The notes beneath the pieces are model-generated. The model worked only from the letters and a program-made list of their open reading frames with translations, was not told the origin of the DNA and did no database searches. A program made the position numbers and the translations under genes. 15,227 nucleotides of DNA from CAYXDR01 sp046498185 (lineage in GTDB: Bacteria; Desulfobacterota; DSM-4660; Desulfatiglandales; Desulfatiglandaceae), in contig JAWOBE010000011.1 of assembly GCA_046498185.1 (NCBI GenBank), forward strand, positions 1 to 15,227, read 5' to 3'. Positions 6,725-12,968 of this stretch are shown here, in pieces; position 1 is the stretch's first letter; each line of letters begins with the position of its first letter.

Positions 6725-7555
6725 TCAGTCTATCGTGGAGGCGTCACCGAGATATGCCTTGATCACCTGTGGATGATTCTGCACGAAATCCGGTGAACCT
6801 TCGGCTATTTTGACTCCGAAATCAATCACCGCAACTCTGTGTGATATACTCATGACGATCGACATGTCGTGTTCAACCAGAACTATCGTCTGTTTCCATC
6901 CTTCATTCAGCTCCAGAAGAAATCTGACCATGTCCTCTTTTTCTTCCAGAGTCATTCCGGCGAAAGGTTCATCCAGGATCAGGAGTTTGGGCTCCAGCGC
7001 CAGGGCCCTGCCCAGTTCGACGCGTTTCCGCATGCCATACGGCAGAGAACCGACGAATTTATTCCTGATGGGTTGCATTTCCAGAAAGTCTATCAATTCT
7101 TCGAGGACAGCCCTGTGCTTTACTTCTTCATTTTTGACACCGCCGGTGAACAACGAAGCCTTTGCAACGTTGTACCGGCAGTGGATGTGGCGTGCCAACA
7201 TCATGTTGGACAACACCGTCATTCCCGGGAAGAGTTCAATGTTCTGAAAAGTTCGTCCGATTCCGATTTCAGTCAAGCTATGAGGCGGCTTATGCGTCAC
7301 TTCCTGGCCGTTGAAAATTATCTGGCCTTCCTGTGGGCGGTAATAGCCTGTTATGCAATTGAGCAGACTGGTTTTACCGGCCCCGTTCGGTCCGATCACT
7401 GCCATGAGTTCGCCTGTGTGGACCTCCAGGTTGATTTTGCTCAAGGCTGTGATGCCACCGAACATCAGAGTAAGGTCTCTGACCTCGAGTTCCGCCCTGC
7501 GCCTTTGGTGCGGAACCGAAACATAGACGCTGGGTTCTCCTCTGAAAGCCTTCAT
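6725..7555 (-). CDS. livG: Branched-chain-type ABC transporter ATPase LivG
   Basis: Second ATPase of the importer. The 276-residue product has Walker A GPNGAGKTS (55-63), Q-loop Gln104 (RTFQNIELFP), a variant signature LPYGMRKRVE (171-180; LSYG is usual), Walker B LLILDEP (191-197) and the switch His229 (VEHD). The long insertion around 120-150 is typical of LivG rather than LivF. The ATG overlaps the livK stop by four bases (ATGA). The first 20 residues, rich in Arg near the end, precede the ABC fold; a later start cannot be excluded, but the overlap favours this one. Confidence 0.92.
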   Translation of the reverse strand: MKAFRGEPSVYVSVPHQRRRAELEVRDLTLMFGGITALSKINLEVHTGELMAVIGPNGAGKTSLLNCITGYYRPQEGQIIFNGQEVTHKPPHSLTEIGIGRTFQNIELFPGMTVLSNMMLARHIHCRYNVAKASLFTGGVKNEEVKHRAVLEELIDFLEMQPIRNKFVGSLPYGMRKRVELGRALALEPKLLILDEPFAGMTLEEKEDMVRFLLELNEGWKQTIVLVEHDMSIVMSISHRVAVIDFGVKIAEGSPDFVQNHPQVIKAYLGDASTID

Positions 7556-8760
7556 TTCAGTATGCGGACCTTTTCCTTTCCGGGTTCCCAGAAGGAAGTG
7601 AGAGGAGTGAAGGTTTGATCTTCATTGATTTTTACGATACGGGCTGTAAAAGAAGCTTCGTGGTTTTCTGAAGTGAATGTAACGTCGGGCATAAGCCCAC
7701 CGAAACTTTCGTTACGGAAGGTTTCAAGTGCTTTATCGATGGTTTCGCTGTTCACCTCGCCGAATTTTTCGTGGGCGCGCTGGAAGGCTCGTTCCATAAT
7801 CGAAGCAACCACCACTCCCTCCCAGTAGGCTGTATCGAATTTAGAAACGGTTTCGTATTTTTTCCACATTTCTTCTAGAAGTTCCATCCCGGGAGTTTTA
7901 TCGTCAGGAAGACACCCGGGAAATTGCATGAACATTCTATCACGGATCAGGCCTTCCCCACGTTTGAAAAAATCGGGGTCAGTACTGGTCCATGTCCCGA
8001 AAAACGGTACGTCATAGCTGCCGCGGTCGGCGGCCTGGAGTGCCATGATGATCGCCGACGGGAGCATTTGAACGAATACGTATTCAGCTTCGCTTTTTTT
8101 GAGGCGCAGGATCTCTGTGTTAAGGTCTAGTGCCTTCGGGGGGAATTCTTCGACGGCAACGATATCTATGTCGTTATCAGCAGCAAACTGCTTGCTGGGG
8201 TCGTGAATGGATTTTCCATACGCGTTGTTGTAGGTCAAAAGCCCCACTTTCGGCGGCTCCGGTCCCTTATGTATCGTTTTTATGTATTCCAACACCGCAT
8301 GACAATCCATGACATAGCTTCCAAACGGCAGATAAGCATATTCGACCGGGGGATTAAGGATACCCTGATATGTTGAATAATTTATATTAGGAATTTTGTA
8401 TCGTTGGATAATGGGCTTTACCATTATACCCGAGCCGGCGTCCCACGTGGCGGTCATGTCCATCTTCCCGCTGGTGCACCATTCCTTTATCTTCTTTACG
8501 GCTTCGGGAACTTTGTATGCGTGGTCGGCTATGGTAAGCTCGATTTTGTTTCCTGCAACGCCGCCTTTGACTTCATTGACGTAACGAAAATAATCCTGAT
8601 GGCCCTTGGCATGAAACTGCCCCCATGTCGAAGCAGGGCCCGTAAGGTTGATTACCGCTCCCACCTTGATTTCCGCCGCTTTTACCGGAACCGGTGCCGC
8701 CAGAGCCGTCAACCCGACGACAATCGCAAATACAACCGCTATAGATAATCCCTTGCGCAT
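7552..8760 (-). CDS. livK: Periplasmic substrate-binding protein of the Liv-type transporter
   Basis: Binds the substrate outside the inner membrane and delivers it to LivHM. The 402-residue precursor begins with a signal peptide: MRKG, a hydrophobic core (5-21), then probable cleavage after VKA at residue 28. There is no lipobox cysteine, so a soluble periplasmic protein is expected. The mature part starts EIKVGAVINLTGPAS, the standard opening of the type I periplasmic binding protein (ANF-receptor/Peripla_BP_6) family. An AAGGAGG ribosome site is 5 nt from the ATG. First gene of the operon. The ligand may be an organic acid rather than an amino acid given the CoA ligase in the same operon. 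The gene symbol denotes family, not specificity. Confidence 0.9.
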   Translation of the reverse strand: MRKGLSIAVVFAIVVGLTALAAPVPVKAAEIKVGAVINLTGPASTWGQFHAKGHQDYFRYVNEVKGGVAGNKIELTIADHAYKVPEAVKKIKEWCTSGKMDMTATWDAGSGIMVKPIIQRYKIPNINYSTYQGILNPPVEYAYLPFGSYVMDCHAVLEYIKTIHKGPEPPKVGLLTYNNAYGKSIHDPSKQFAADNDIDIVAVEEFPPKALDLNTEILRLKKSEAEYVFVQMLPSAIIMALQAADRGSYDVPFFGTWTSTDPDFFKRGEGLIRDRMFMQFPGCLPDDKTPGMELLEEMWKKYETVSKFDTAYWEGVVVASIMERAFQRAHEKFGEVNSETIDKALETFRNESFGGLMPDVTFTSENHEASFTARIVKINEDQTFTPLTSFWEPGKEKVRILK

Positions 8761-8991
8761 GGCCTCCTCCTTCGTTTTCAGGATTTAACTGGGATCCGGA
8801 GTGTGTCTGGATTTTTATCCGCTCCGAACATCTATATTTTCGCTGCGAAACCTTTTCGCGACGATAACGCAGTTGAATCAATCGGTTTCGGCGGAGGAAC
8901 AATCTCACGCGAACGGTGGAATGAACGATGGATATTTAAATCTCTAAAAGGTTCAGGCCCCCGCCATTTTAAGCGCACGCCCGACACCTCG

Positions 8992-9026
8992 AAAATAGAC
9001 AATTTTTTTATGCCTGTCTTTATTTT
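8992..9026. repeat. A/T-rich inverted repeat in the livK leader
   Basis: AAAATAGACA (8992-9001) faces TGTC (9015-9018), a TT bulge, and TATTTT (9021-9026). Ten pairs form with a 13-nt centre that includes seven T residues. It could be a regulator site or an RNA hairpin of the livK leader. Confidence 0.35.
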
Positions 9027-9072
9027 ATCAAACGATGGTATATAACCTAATGTAAAAGTCATACAGTTGTCA

Positions 9073-9100
9073 AGTATATTGGCGTATGGGGTATTGTCAA
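9073..9100 (-). promoter_or_regulatory. Sigma-70 promoter of the liv operon
   Basis: On the minus strand: perfect -35 TTGACA (9095-9100), a 16-nt spacer and -10 TATACT (9073-9078, five of six). The start site would be near 9066, about 305 nt before the livK ATG. A second TTGACA lies at 9068-9073 without a good -10 at standard spacing. Confidence 0.65.
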
Positions 9101-9122
9101 GATAAAAACGGTGTGATATTAA
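9094..9122 (+). promoter_or_regulatory. Sigma-70 promoter of etfB-etfA
   Basis: -35 TTGTCA (9094-9099), a 17-nt spacer and -10 TATTAA (9117-9122). The start site would be near 9129, giving a leader of about 88 nt. Its -35 box is the same DNA as the -35 box of the divergent liv promoter, read on the other strand. Confidence 0.55.
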
Positions 9123-9216
9123 ACCGAGCGGAAGGTGGTTGACGGATTTTTACCCCGGGCTGTGATCGGTCCGGTAACCGAGACGGATGAGGGTAGATGC
9201 TGAAAGGAGGGTGAAA

Positions 9217-10011
9217 GTGAACATCATAGTGTGTTTGAAGCAGGTTCCCGATACCGAAAGCCGGATAAAGGTGGCTGCGGATAAGAAGTCAATCGTTACC
9301 GATGACTTGAAATGGATCATGAATCCCTATGACGAGTTCGGTGTCGAGGAGGCCTTGAAACTCAAAGAAAAATTCGGTGGAGAAGTTACAGTGGTCGGGG
9401 TGGGACCCAAACGTGTAACCGAAGCCATTAGAACGGCACTTGCCATGGGGGCCGACAAAGGCATCCTTGTCAATGATGAAGCCCTTGCCGGCAGCGATTC
9501 TCTGGCCGTGGCCAGGGTTCTTTCCGAGGTTATAAAGAATCTGGATTTCGATCTGATATTCACGGGTCAACGGGGTGTCGATGACGATCTGGGGGTCGTC
9601 GGGACTGCGGTCGCTGAATTTTTAGGGATACCTCATGTCTCTCTGGCTGTTAAGCTCGAGGTCGCCGAGGATGCGAAATCGGCGCGGGTGCATCGCCCGG
9701 TTGAAGGATGTACACTGGTGGTGGAAACCGGTTTTCCGGCTCTGATTACAGCGCAGAAGGGTCTTAACGAACCTCGATATGCATCACTGCCGGGTATAAT
9801 GAAAGCGAAGAAGAAACCTCTGGAAGAAAAGAACCTGGCCGATCTGGGGCTGGACGCCGCAGCTATTGGTGAAAGTGCACGTAAGCTGGAAGTTCTTGAA
9901 TTGACACCTCCACCAGAACGGGCCCCCGGGAAGATCGTCGAGGGGGGAACGCCCCAGGAGAAAGCCGCTGAACTTGCCAGGCTGCTTCATGAAGAGGCCA
10001 AGGTCATTTAA
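9217..10011 (+). CDS. etfB: Electron transfer flavoprotein beta subunit
   Basis: With EtfA it forms the soluble ETF that accepts electrons from acyl-CoA dehydrogenases and passes them to a membrane oxidoreductase. The 264-residue product opens MNIIVCLKQVPDT, has NPYDEF (36-41), GQRGVDDD (117-124), a nucleotide-binding loop, and the family signature region NEPRYASLPGIMKAKKK (184-200). The GTG at 9217 is chosen because AAAGGAGG (9203-9210) is 6 nt upstream; the ATG at 9187 would put that site inside the gene and add ten residues not typical of the family. Whether this ETF is of the bifurcating type cannot be decided by eye. The gap to etfA is 44 nt. Confidence 0.93.
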   Translation: MNIIVCLKQVPDTESRIKVAADKKSIVTDDLKWIMNPYDEFGVEEALKLKEKFGGEVTVVGVGPKRVTEAIRTALAMGADKGILVNDEALAGSDSLAVARVLSEVIKNLDFDLIFTGQRGVDDDLGVVGTAVAEFLGIPHVSLAVKLEVAEDAKSARVHRPVEGCTLVVETGFPALITAQKGLNEPRYASLPGIMKAKKKPLEEKNLADLGLDAAAIGESARKLEVLELTPPPERAPGKIVEGGTPQEKAAELARLLHEEAKVI

Positions 10012-10055
10012 AGGATATGTGGATCAACCCTCAATAAGGCGAGGAGAGATAAAAA

Positions 10056-11039
10056 ATGGCACAAGCTGTATGGACTATTGCTGAACAGAGGGACGGTGAA
10101 TTTCGAAAAATAACTTTTGAAGTCGTGAGCGAAGGCCGAAGGCTTGCCGATGCGCTAGGCGGAGAGCTTACGGCCATAGTACTGGGGTCTGGTATAAAAG
10201 ACAAGGCATCGGTGCTTGGTCAATATGGCGCGGACAGGGTCATCGTAGCGGACGATCCGCGGCTTGAGCCCTATACGACGGATGCCTACACATCGGTTCT
10301 CAGCCAGGTGTTGTCCCCGGCGGAGTCAGGGATTGTTCTCCTTGGGGCTTCAGTGCAGGGCAAGGACCTGGCAGCGCGACTTGCAGCGAGTTTGGAAGCC
10401 GGTATGGCGCAGGACTGCACGGCTTTCTCGGTTGAAGACGGGGAATTCGTCGCCGTCCGACCGATTTACGCCGGAAAGGTTTATGCGAAGGTCGGTTTTC
10501 CCGCCGGGGGATTCCGGATGGCCACAGCGAGGCCTAATGTAATGAGTGTATCCGAACCGGATACCGGTAGGTCCTGCGAAGTAATCGACGCTGAATACAA
10601 GCTTGACGACGCACAATTGAAGACACGGGTAGTTGAGGTGCTGGCGGATCAAAGCGGGAAAATCGACCTTACAGAAGCCGACAAGATTGTTTCCGGTGGA
10701 AGAGGGATGAAAGGCCCGGAAAATTATTCGATACTCGAAGAGCTGGCCGATTTGATCGGAGCAGGAGTCGGGGCGTCGCGTTCGGCGGTGGATGCCGGTT
10801 GGCGTCCTCATTCGGATCAAGTGGGGCAAACCGGGAAAGTGGTGTCTCCTAATCTTTATATTGCGTGCGGGATATCGGGAGCGATTCAGCACTTGGCCGG
10901 CATGGGGACATCCAAGTACATCGTAGCTATCAACAAGGATCCGGACGCACCGATTTTTCAGCGCGCGGATTACGGTGTTGTAGCGGACCTCTTCGACGTT
11001 GTGCCGGCTTTGACCGAGGAGCTCAAAAAGATCTTGTAG
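10056..11039 (+). CDS. etfA: Electron transfer flavoprotein alpha subunit
   Basis: FAD-binding subunit of ETF. The 327-residue product has an N-terminal alpha/beta domain (1-200) and a C-terminal FAD domain with SGGRGMKG (213-220), GASRSAVDAGW (239-249), DQVGQTGKVVSPNLYIACGI (254-273), the GISGAIQHLAGM segment and NKDPDAPIF (293-301). All FAD-contact motifs look intact and the length is normal. A GAGGAG ribosome site (10041-10046) precedes the ATG by 9 nt. No ferredoxin-like N-terminal extension is present, unlike some anaerobe EtfA proteins. It is co-transcribed with etfB; no ETF-quinone oxidoreductase gene or acyl-CoA dehydrogenase gene is in the window. Confidence 0.94.
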   Translation: MAQAVWTIAEQRDGEFRKITFEVVSEGRRLADALGGELTAIVLGSGIKDKASVLGQYGADRVIVADDPRLEPYTTDAYTSVLSQVLSPAESGIVLLGASVQGKDLAARLAASLEAGMAQDCTAFSVEDGEFVAVRPIYAGKVYAKVGFPAGGFRMATARPNVMSVSEPDTGRSCEVIDAEYKLDDAQLKTRVVEVLADQSGKIDLTEADKIVSGGRGMKGPENYSILEELADLIGAGVGASRSAVDAGWRPHSDQVGQTGKVVSPNLYIACGISGAIQHLAGMGTSKYIVAINKDPDAPIFQRADYGVVADLFDVVPALTEELKKIL

Positions 11040-11091
11040 CAACGATTATTTGATGAAACCGTAAAAAGCCGAAACAACCCTGTCCCTCGGG

Positions 11092-11164
11092 GTCGCTGTC
11101 GACGTCGGTATCGGACGTTGACCGGCGGCCTTTTCGACCCCGATACCGATCCCGACGCCGATAA
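11092..11164. repeat. Inverted arms of a degenerate 6-bp tandem repeat after etfA
   Basis: Left arm 11092-11115 reads GTCGCT, GTCGAC, GTCGGT, ATCGGA; right arm 11135-11164 reads CGACCC, CGATAC, CGATCC, CGACGC, CGATAA. TCGGTATCGG (11105-11114) and CCGATACCGA (11140-11149) are perfect complements, so the transcript can fold into a stem of at least 10 bp with a 25-nt loop. No T-run follows directly. It may mark the 3' end of the etf transcript or simply be an intergenic repeat. Confidence 0.65.
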
Positions 11165-11202
11165 GACGGGGATGGTACTTTTACGAGGCCATCATTATTT
11201 GG

Positions 11203-11230
11203 TTGACAAAAATTTAAAAAACAATAAATT
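11203..11230 (+). promoter_or_regulatory. Promoter of the tRNA gene
   Basis: Perfect -35 TTGACA (11203-11208), a 16-nt A/T-only spacer except one C, and -10 TAAATT (11225-11230). Transcription would start near 11236. Confidence 0.55.
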
Positions 11231-11232
11231 GT

Positions 11233-11256
11233 GCCCATCCTGAAACTCGGATGGGC
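11233..11256 (+). repeat. Perfect 8-bp inverted repeat just before the tRNA
   Basis: GCCCATCC (11233-11240) and GGATGGGC (11249-11256) enclose an 8-nt loop and end 3 nt before the mature tRNA. If transcribed fully, it forms a hairpin in the 5' leader removed by RNase P; if the start is near 11236 the left arm is only partly transcribed, and the site could act as DNA instead. Confidence 0.6.
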
Positions 11257-11259
11257 GAT

Positions 11260-11336
11260 GGCGGTGTAGCTCAGTCGGTCAGAGCATGCGGCTCATATCC
11301 GCAGAGTCACTGGTTCGAGTCCAGTCACCGCCACCA
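11260..11336 (+). tRNA. tRNA-Met (CAT), probably elongator
   Basis: 77 nt with encoded CCA. Acceptor GGCGGTG pairs with CACCGCC (discriminator A at 11333); D stem GCTC/GAGC; anticodon stem TGCGG/CCGCA with loop CTCATAT, anticodon CAT at 11294-11296; T stem ACTGG/CCAGT with loop TTCGAGT. The G1-C72 pair and the lack of three G-C pairs at the anticodon end argue against initiator tRNA. A tRNA-Ile with lysidine-modified CAT cannot be fully excluded, but the acceptor and anticodon stem resemble bacterial elongator Met tRNAs. Seven T residues (11337-11343) directly follow and may help termination. Confidence 0.93.
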
Positions 11337-11344
11337 TTTTTTTA

Positions 11345-11372
11345 TTGACATTTTTCCTGCCGTTCTTAATTT
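11345..11372 (+). promoter_or_regulatory. Possible promoter of the HEXXH gene
   Basis: Perfect -35 TTGACA (11345-11350), a 16-nt spacer and a weak -10 TAATTT (11367-11372). The start site would fall at or next to the ATG at 11377, which has no ribosome site, so a leaderless transcript is possible. Confidence 0.3.
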
Positions 11373-11376
11373 TCTC

Positions 11377-12081
11377 ATGTTAGATCCGGTATTTTACCGC
11401 GCGGGACCGGGGGTGTCGGCCTATCCAGCGGATATGCCCGTAACCGGGCTTCAAACCGATAATTTGTTGGCTTCCAGAGGTAATGAACCAGCAGTCGGGC
11501 TTTTATTAATGGTTACTTATGAATTTGAGCCGGATAATCTTAAAACGGTGAGTGAAGCTCTTGATATTGCGGAGGATGCAACCATAAATTTTTTCAAGTT
11601 TTCCTCCGCCCAATGGAACCGCTACCGATATGAGGTTAAAACCATTTCTTCATGGGGATGCGGAGATGCTCCAGAGTGGGCATTTGCAGCGCTTCACAAG
11701 GGATGCAGCGCTGAAGACGAACCCTTCGTTCCATCCTTGAGGCGCGATTACTATTTCATATGTCTTCAGGATCACCGAATTATAGAAGCTGTTTTACGTG
11801 ACAGGAACCTGGAGTTACTTCCGCTACTGGTTTATGTTTTCACCCATGAATTGGTCCATATAGTCCGATTTTCCAGCTTTCTCCAAAGGTTCATCGTAAG
11901 GCCGGAAAGCCGGGAGAAGGAAGAGAGTGTGGTCCATGACACCACTCACCGGATACTTGATAAACATAAACTGTTCATGCCCGCTCTCGGCTATGTGTTG
12001 AATTCGTACCGAGATCACCGGATATGCGCTGATTCGACGGGAGAGGGCGTCGAGGGATACAATTTTGAGGAGGTGAAGTAA
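11377..12081 (+). CDS. Putative HEXXH-motif zinc metalloprotein, function unknown
   Basis: Unnamed protein of 234 residues. The clear feature is THELVHIVRFSSF with HELVH at 157-161, the HEXXH zinc-binding and catalytic motif of zincin metallopeptidases, within a hydrophobic helix; HDTTH (187-191) about 26 residues later could supply a further ligand. I recall similar proteins beside fmdB in related Desulfobacterota, but none with known function. No signal peptide, so cytoplasmic. The reading frame is open back to 11251 through the tRNA gene; the ATG at 11377 is the first outside it, lacks a ribosome site, and the conserved-looking part starts near residue 40, so a later start is possible. The stop is 2 nt before fmdB, indicating an operon. 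Proteolytic activity is an inference from the motif alone. Confidence 0.75.
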   Translation: MLDPVFYRAGPGVSAYPADMPVTGLQTDNLLASRGNEPAVGLLLMVTYEFEPDNLKTVSEALDIAEDATINFFKFSSAQWNRYRYEVKTISSWGCGDAPEWAFAALHKGCSAEDEPFVPSLRRDYYFICLQDHRIIEAVLRDRNLELLPLLVYVFTHELVHIVRFSSFLQRFIVRPESREKEESVVHDTTHRILDKHKLFMPALGYVLNSYRDHRICADSTGEGVEGYNFEEVK

Positions 12082-12083
12082 GG

Positions 12084-12368
12084 ATGCCTATTTATGAATA
12101 TGCATGCACCAAATGCGGTCGAATGACTGAAGCATGGCAAAAGTTTTCCGATCCGCCGTTGGAAGAATGCGAAGAGTGTGGCGGTAAACTAAAGAAATTG
12201 ATTTCCCAGAATTCATTTCATTTAAAGGGTTCTGGGTGGTATGTTACTGATTATGCAGGTAAATCTGCCGGAAACTCAAAACCCTCCGGCCAGTCTGACA
12301 GTTCCGGCAAAGCCGAAAAGCCAGGCAATTCCTCCTCCTCGACCGGCACCAAAAAGTCTGAGGAATAA
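12084..12368 (+). CDS. FmdB-type zinc ribbon protein
   Basis: Small 94-residue protein of the FmdB/CxxC regulatory family. The N-terminal half is a zinc ribbon: MPIYEYACTKCG with C8 and C11, and C29, C32 (CEECGG). The family starts with MPIYEY/MPTYEY almost invariably, which fixes the start; GGAGG (12069-12073) lies upstream. Residues 55-94 are a low-complexity Ser/Gly/Lys/Pro tail, common in this family and likely disordered. A regulatory role was proposed from a methylotroph homologue, but the biochemical role is unknown. It directly follows the HEXXH gene. Confidence 0.9.
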   Translation: MPIYEYACTKCGRMTEAWQKFSDPPLEECEECGGKLKKLISQNSFHLKGSGWYVTDYAGKSAGNSKPSGQSDSSGKAEKPGNSSSSTGTKKSEE

Positions 12369-12413
12369 ATCGAGGCCGAAGTCTGGCAGTCGTTTAATGA
12401 TAAAGGGCTCAAT

Positions 12414-12968
12414 ATGCAACCCAGAGACAGTGGAAGAGTTCAGGAGCGTCTCCTGAAGCACTTGGAAAGGCAAGAGAGGCAGCAGGCATATCAGAGGGAC
12501 AGGTTTTTCAGATATAAGCTGCCTGAAATTCACAATAAACTTCTGCAGACACTGTTGATGAAAAAGATTGTCGAAACAGACAATCCGACGAGCGTGTCCG
12601 ATGCTTTGCTGAAAGGCCTCAAAAAAGCATTGAATTCATCTCAGTTTGATTTCGATTATTTTATCGCGCCTTTAAGGAGCTTGGTCCCCCGGCCTAATCC
12701 ATATTCTCTGTATATGACTCAGTATTTGCTGGAGGTGATGATAGAAGACTCCAGCGTAATAGACATTTACGGTACTGATGAAGAAGTCTACAGCGTTGTC
12801 AACTCGGTGTTCAGCGAAATCAACGCGCGTTTTGAACGCACAGAAGAAAAGATCAACGCTGAACTTGCCGCCAATACTTCTCTGGTGCCTGGTTCCAGAG
12901 AATATGATATGGCTGTAGAGGAATTGACCAAGAAAAAACTCGGCGAAATGCAGAAGCAGGGGGCATGA
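12414..12968 (+). CDS. Conserved-looking hypothetical protein
   Basis: I do not recognise a named family. The 184-residue product is strongly charged, predicted mostly helical, with no signal peptide or membrane segment and no cysteine. The N-terminus (1-35) is rich in Arg, Gln and Glu; the middle has VPRPNPYSLYMTQYLLEVMI (91-110) followed by IDIYGTDEEVY (116-126), and the C-terminal half is a probable helix pair rich in Glu and Lys. The start has AAAGGG (12402-12407) 6 nt upstream. Its TGA overlaps the fabD ATG by one base, implying coupled translation. A role in lipid metabolism cannot be concluded from this alone. Confidence 0.8.
   Translation: MQPRDSGRVQERLLKHLERQERQQAYQRDRFFRYKLPEIHNKLLQTLLMKKIVETDNPTSVSDALLKGLKKALNSSQFDFDYFIAPLRSLVPRPNPYSLYMTQYLLEVMIEDSSVIDIYGTDEEVYSVVNSVFSEINARFERTEEKINAELAANTSLVPGSREYDMAVEELTKKKLGEMQKQGA

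Larger units (their letters stand above)
8761..9216. other. Divergent livK-etfB intergenic region
   Basis: 456 nt without a convincing gene. It holds interlocked promoters at 9073-9122, an A/T-rich inverted repeat at 8992-9026, a small hairpin in which GCGAAA and TTTCGC flank cct near 8850, and a livK leader of about 300 nt. I could not match the leader to a known riboswitch by eye. Confidence 0.7.

Noticed and set aside
9187..9216. ATG at 9187 as the etfB start
   Set aside because: AAAGGAGG at 9203-9210 points to the GTG at 9217, which gives the family-typical MNIIVCLKQVPDT opening.
11251..11376. Longer start of the HEXXH gene at 11251
   Set aside because: That stretch is the tRNA gene and its leader read as protein.
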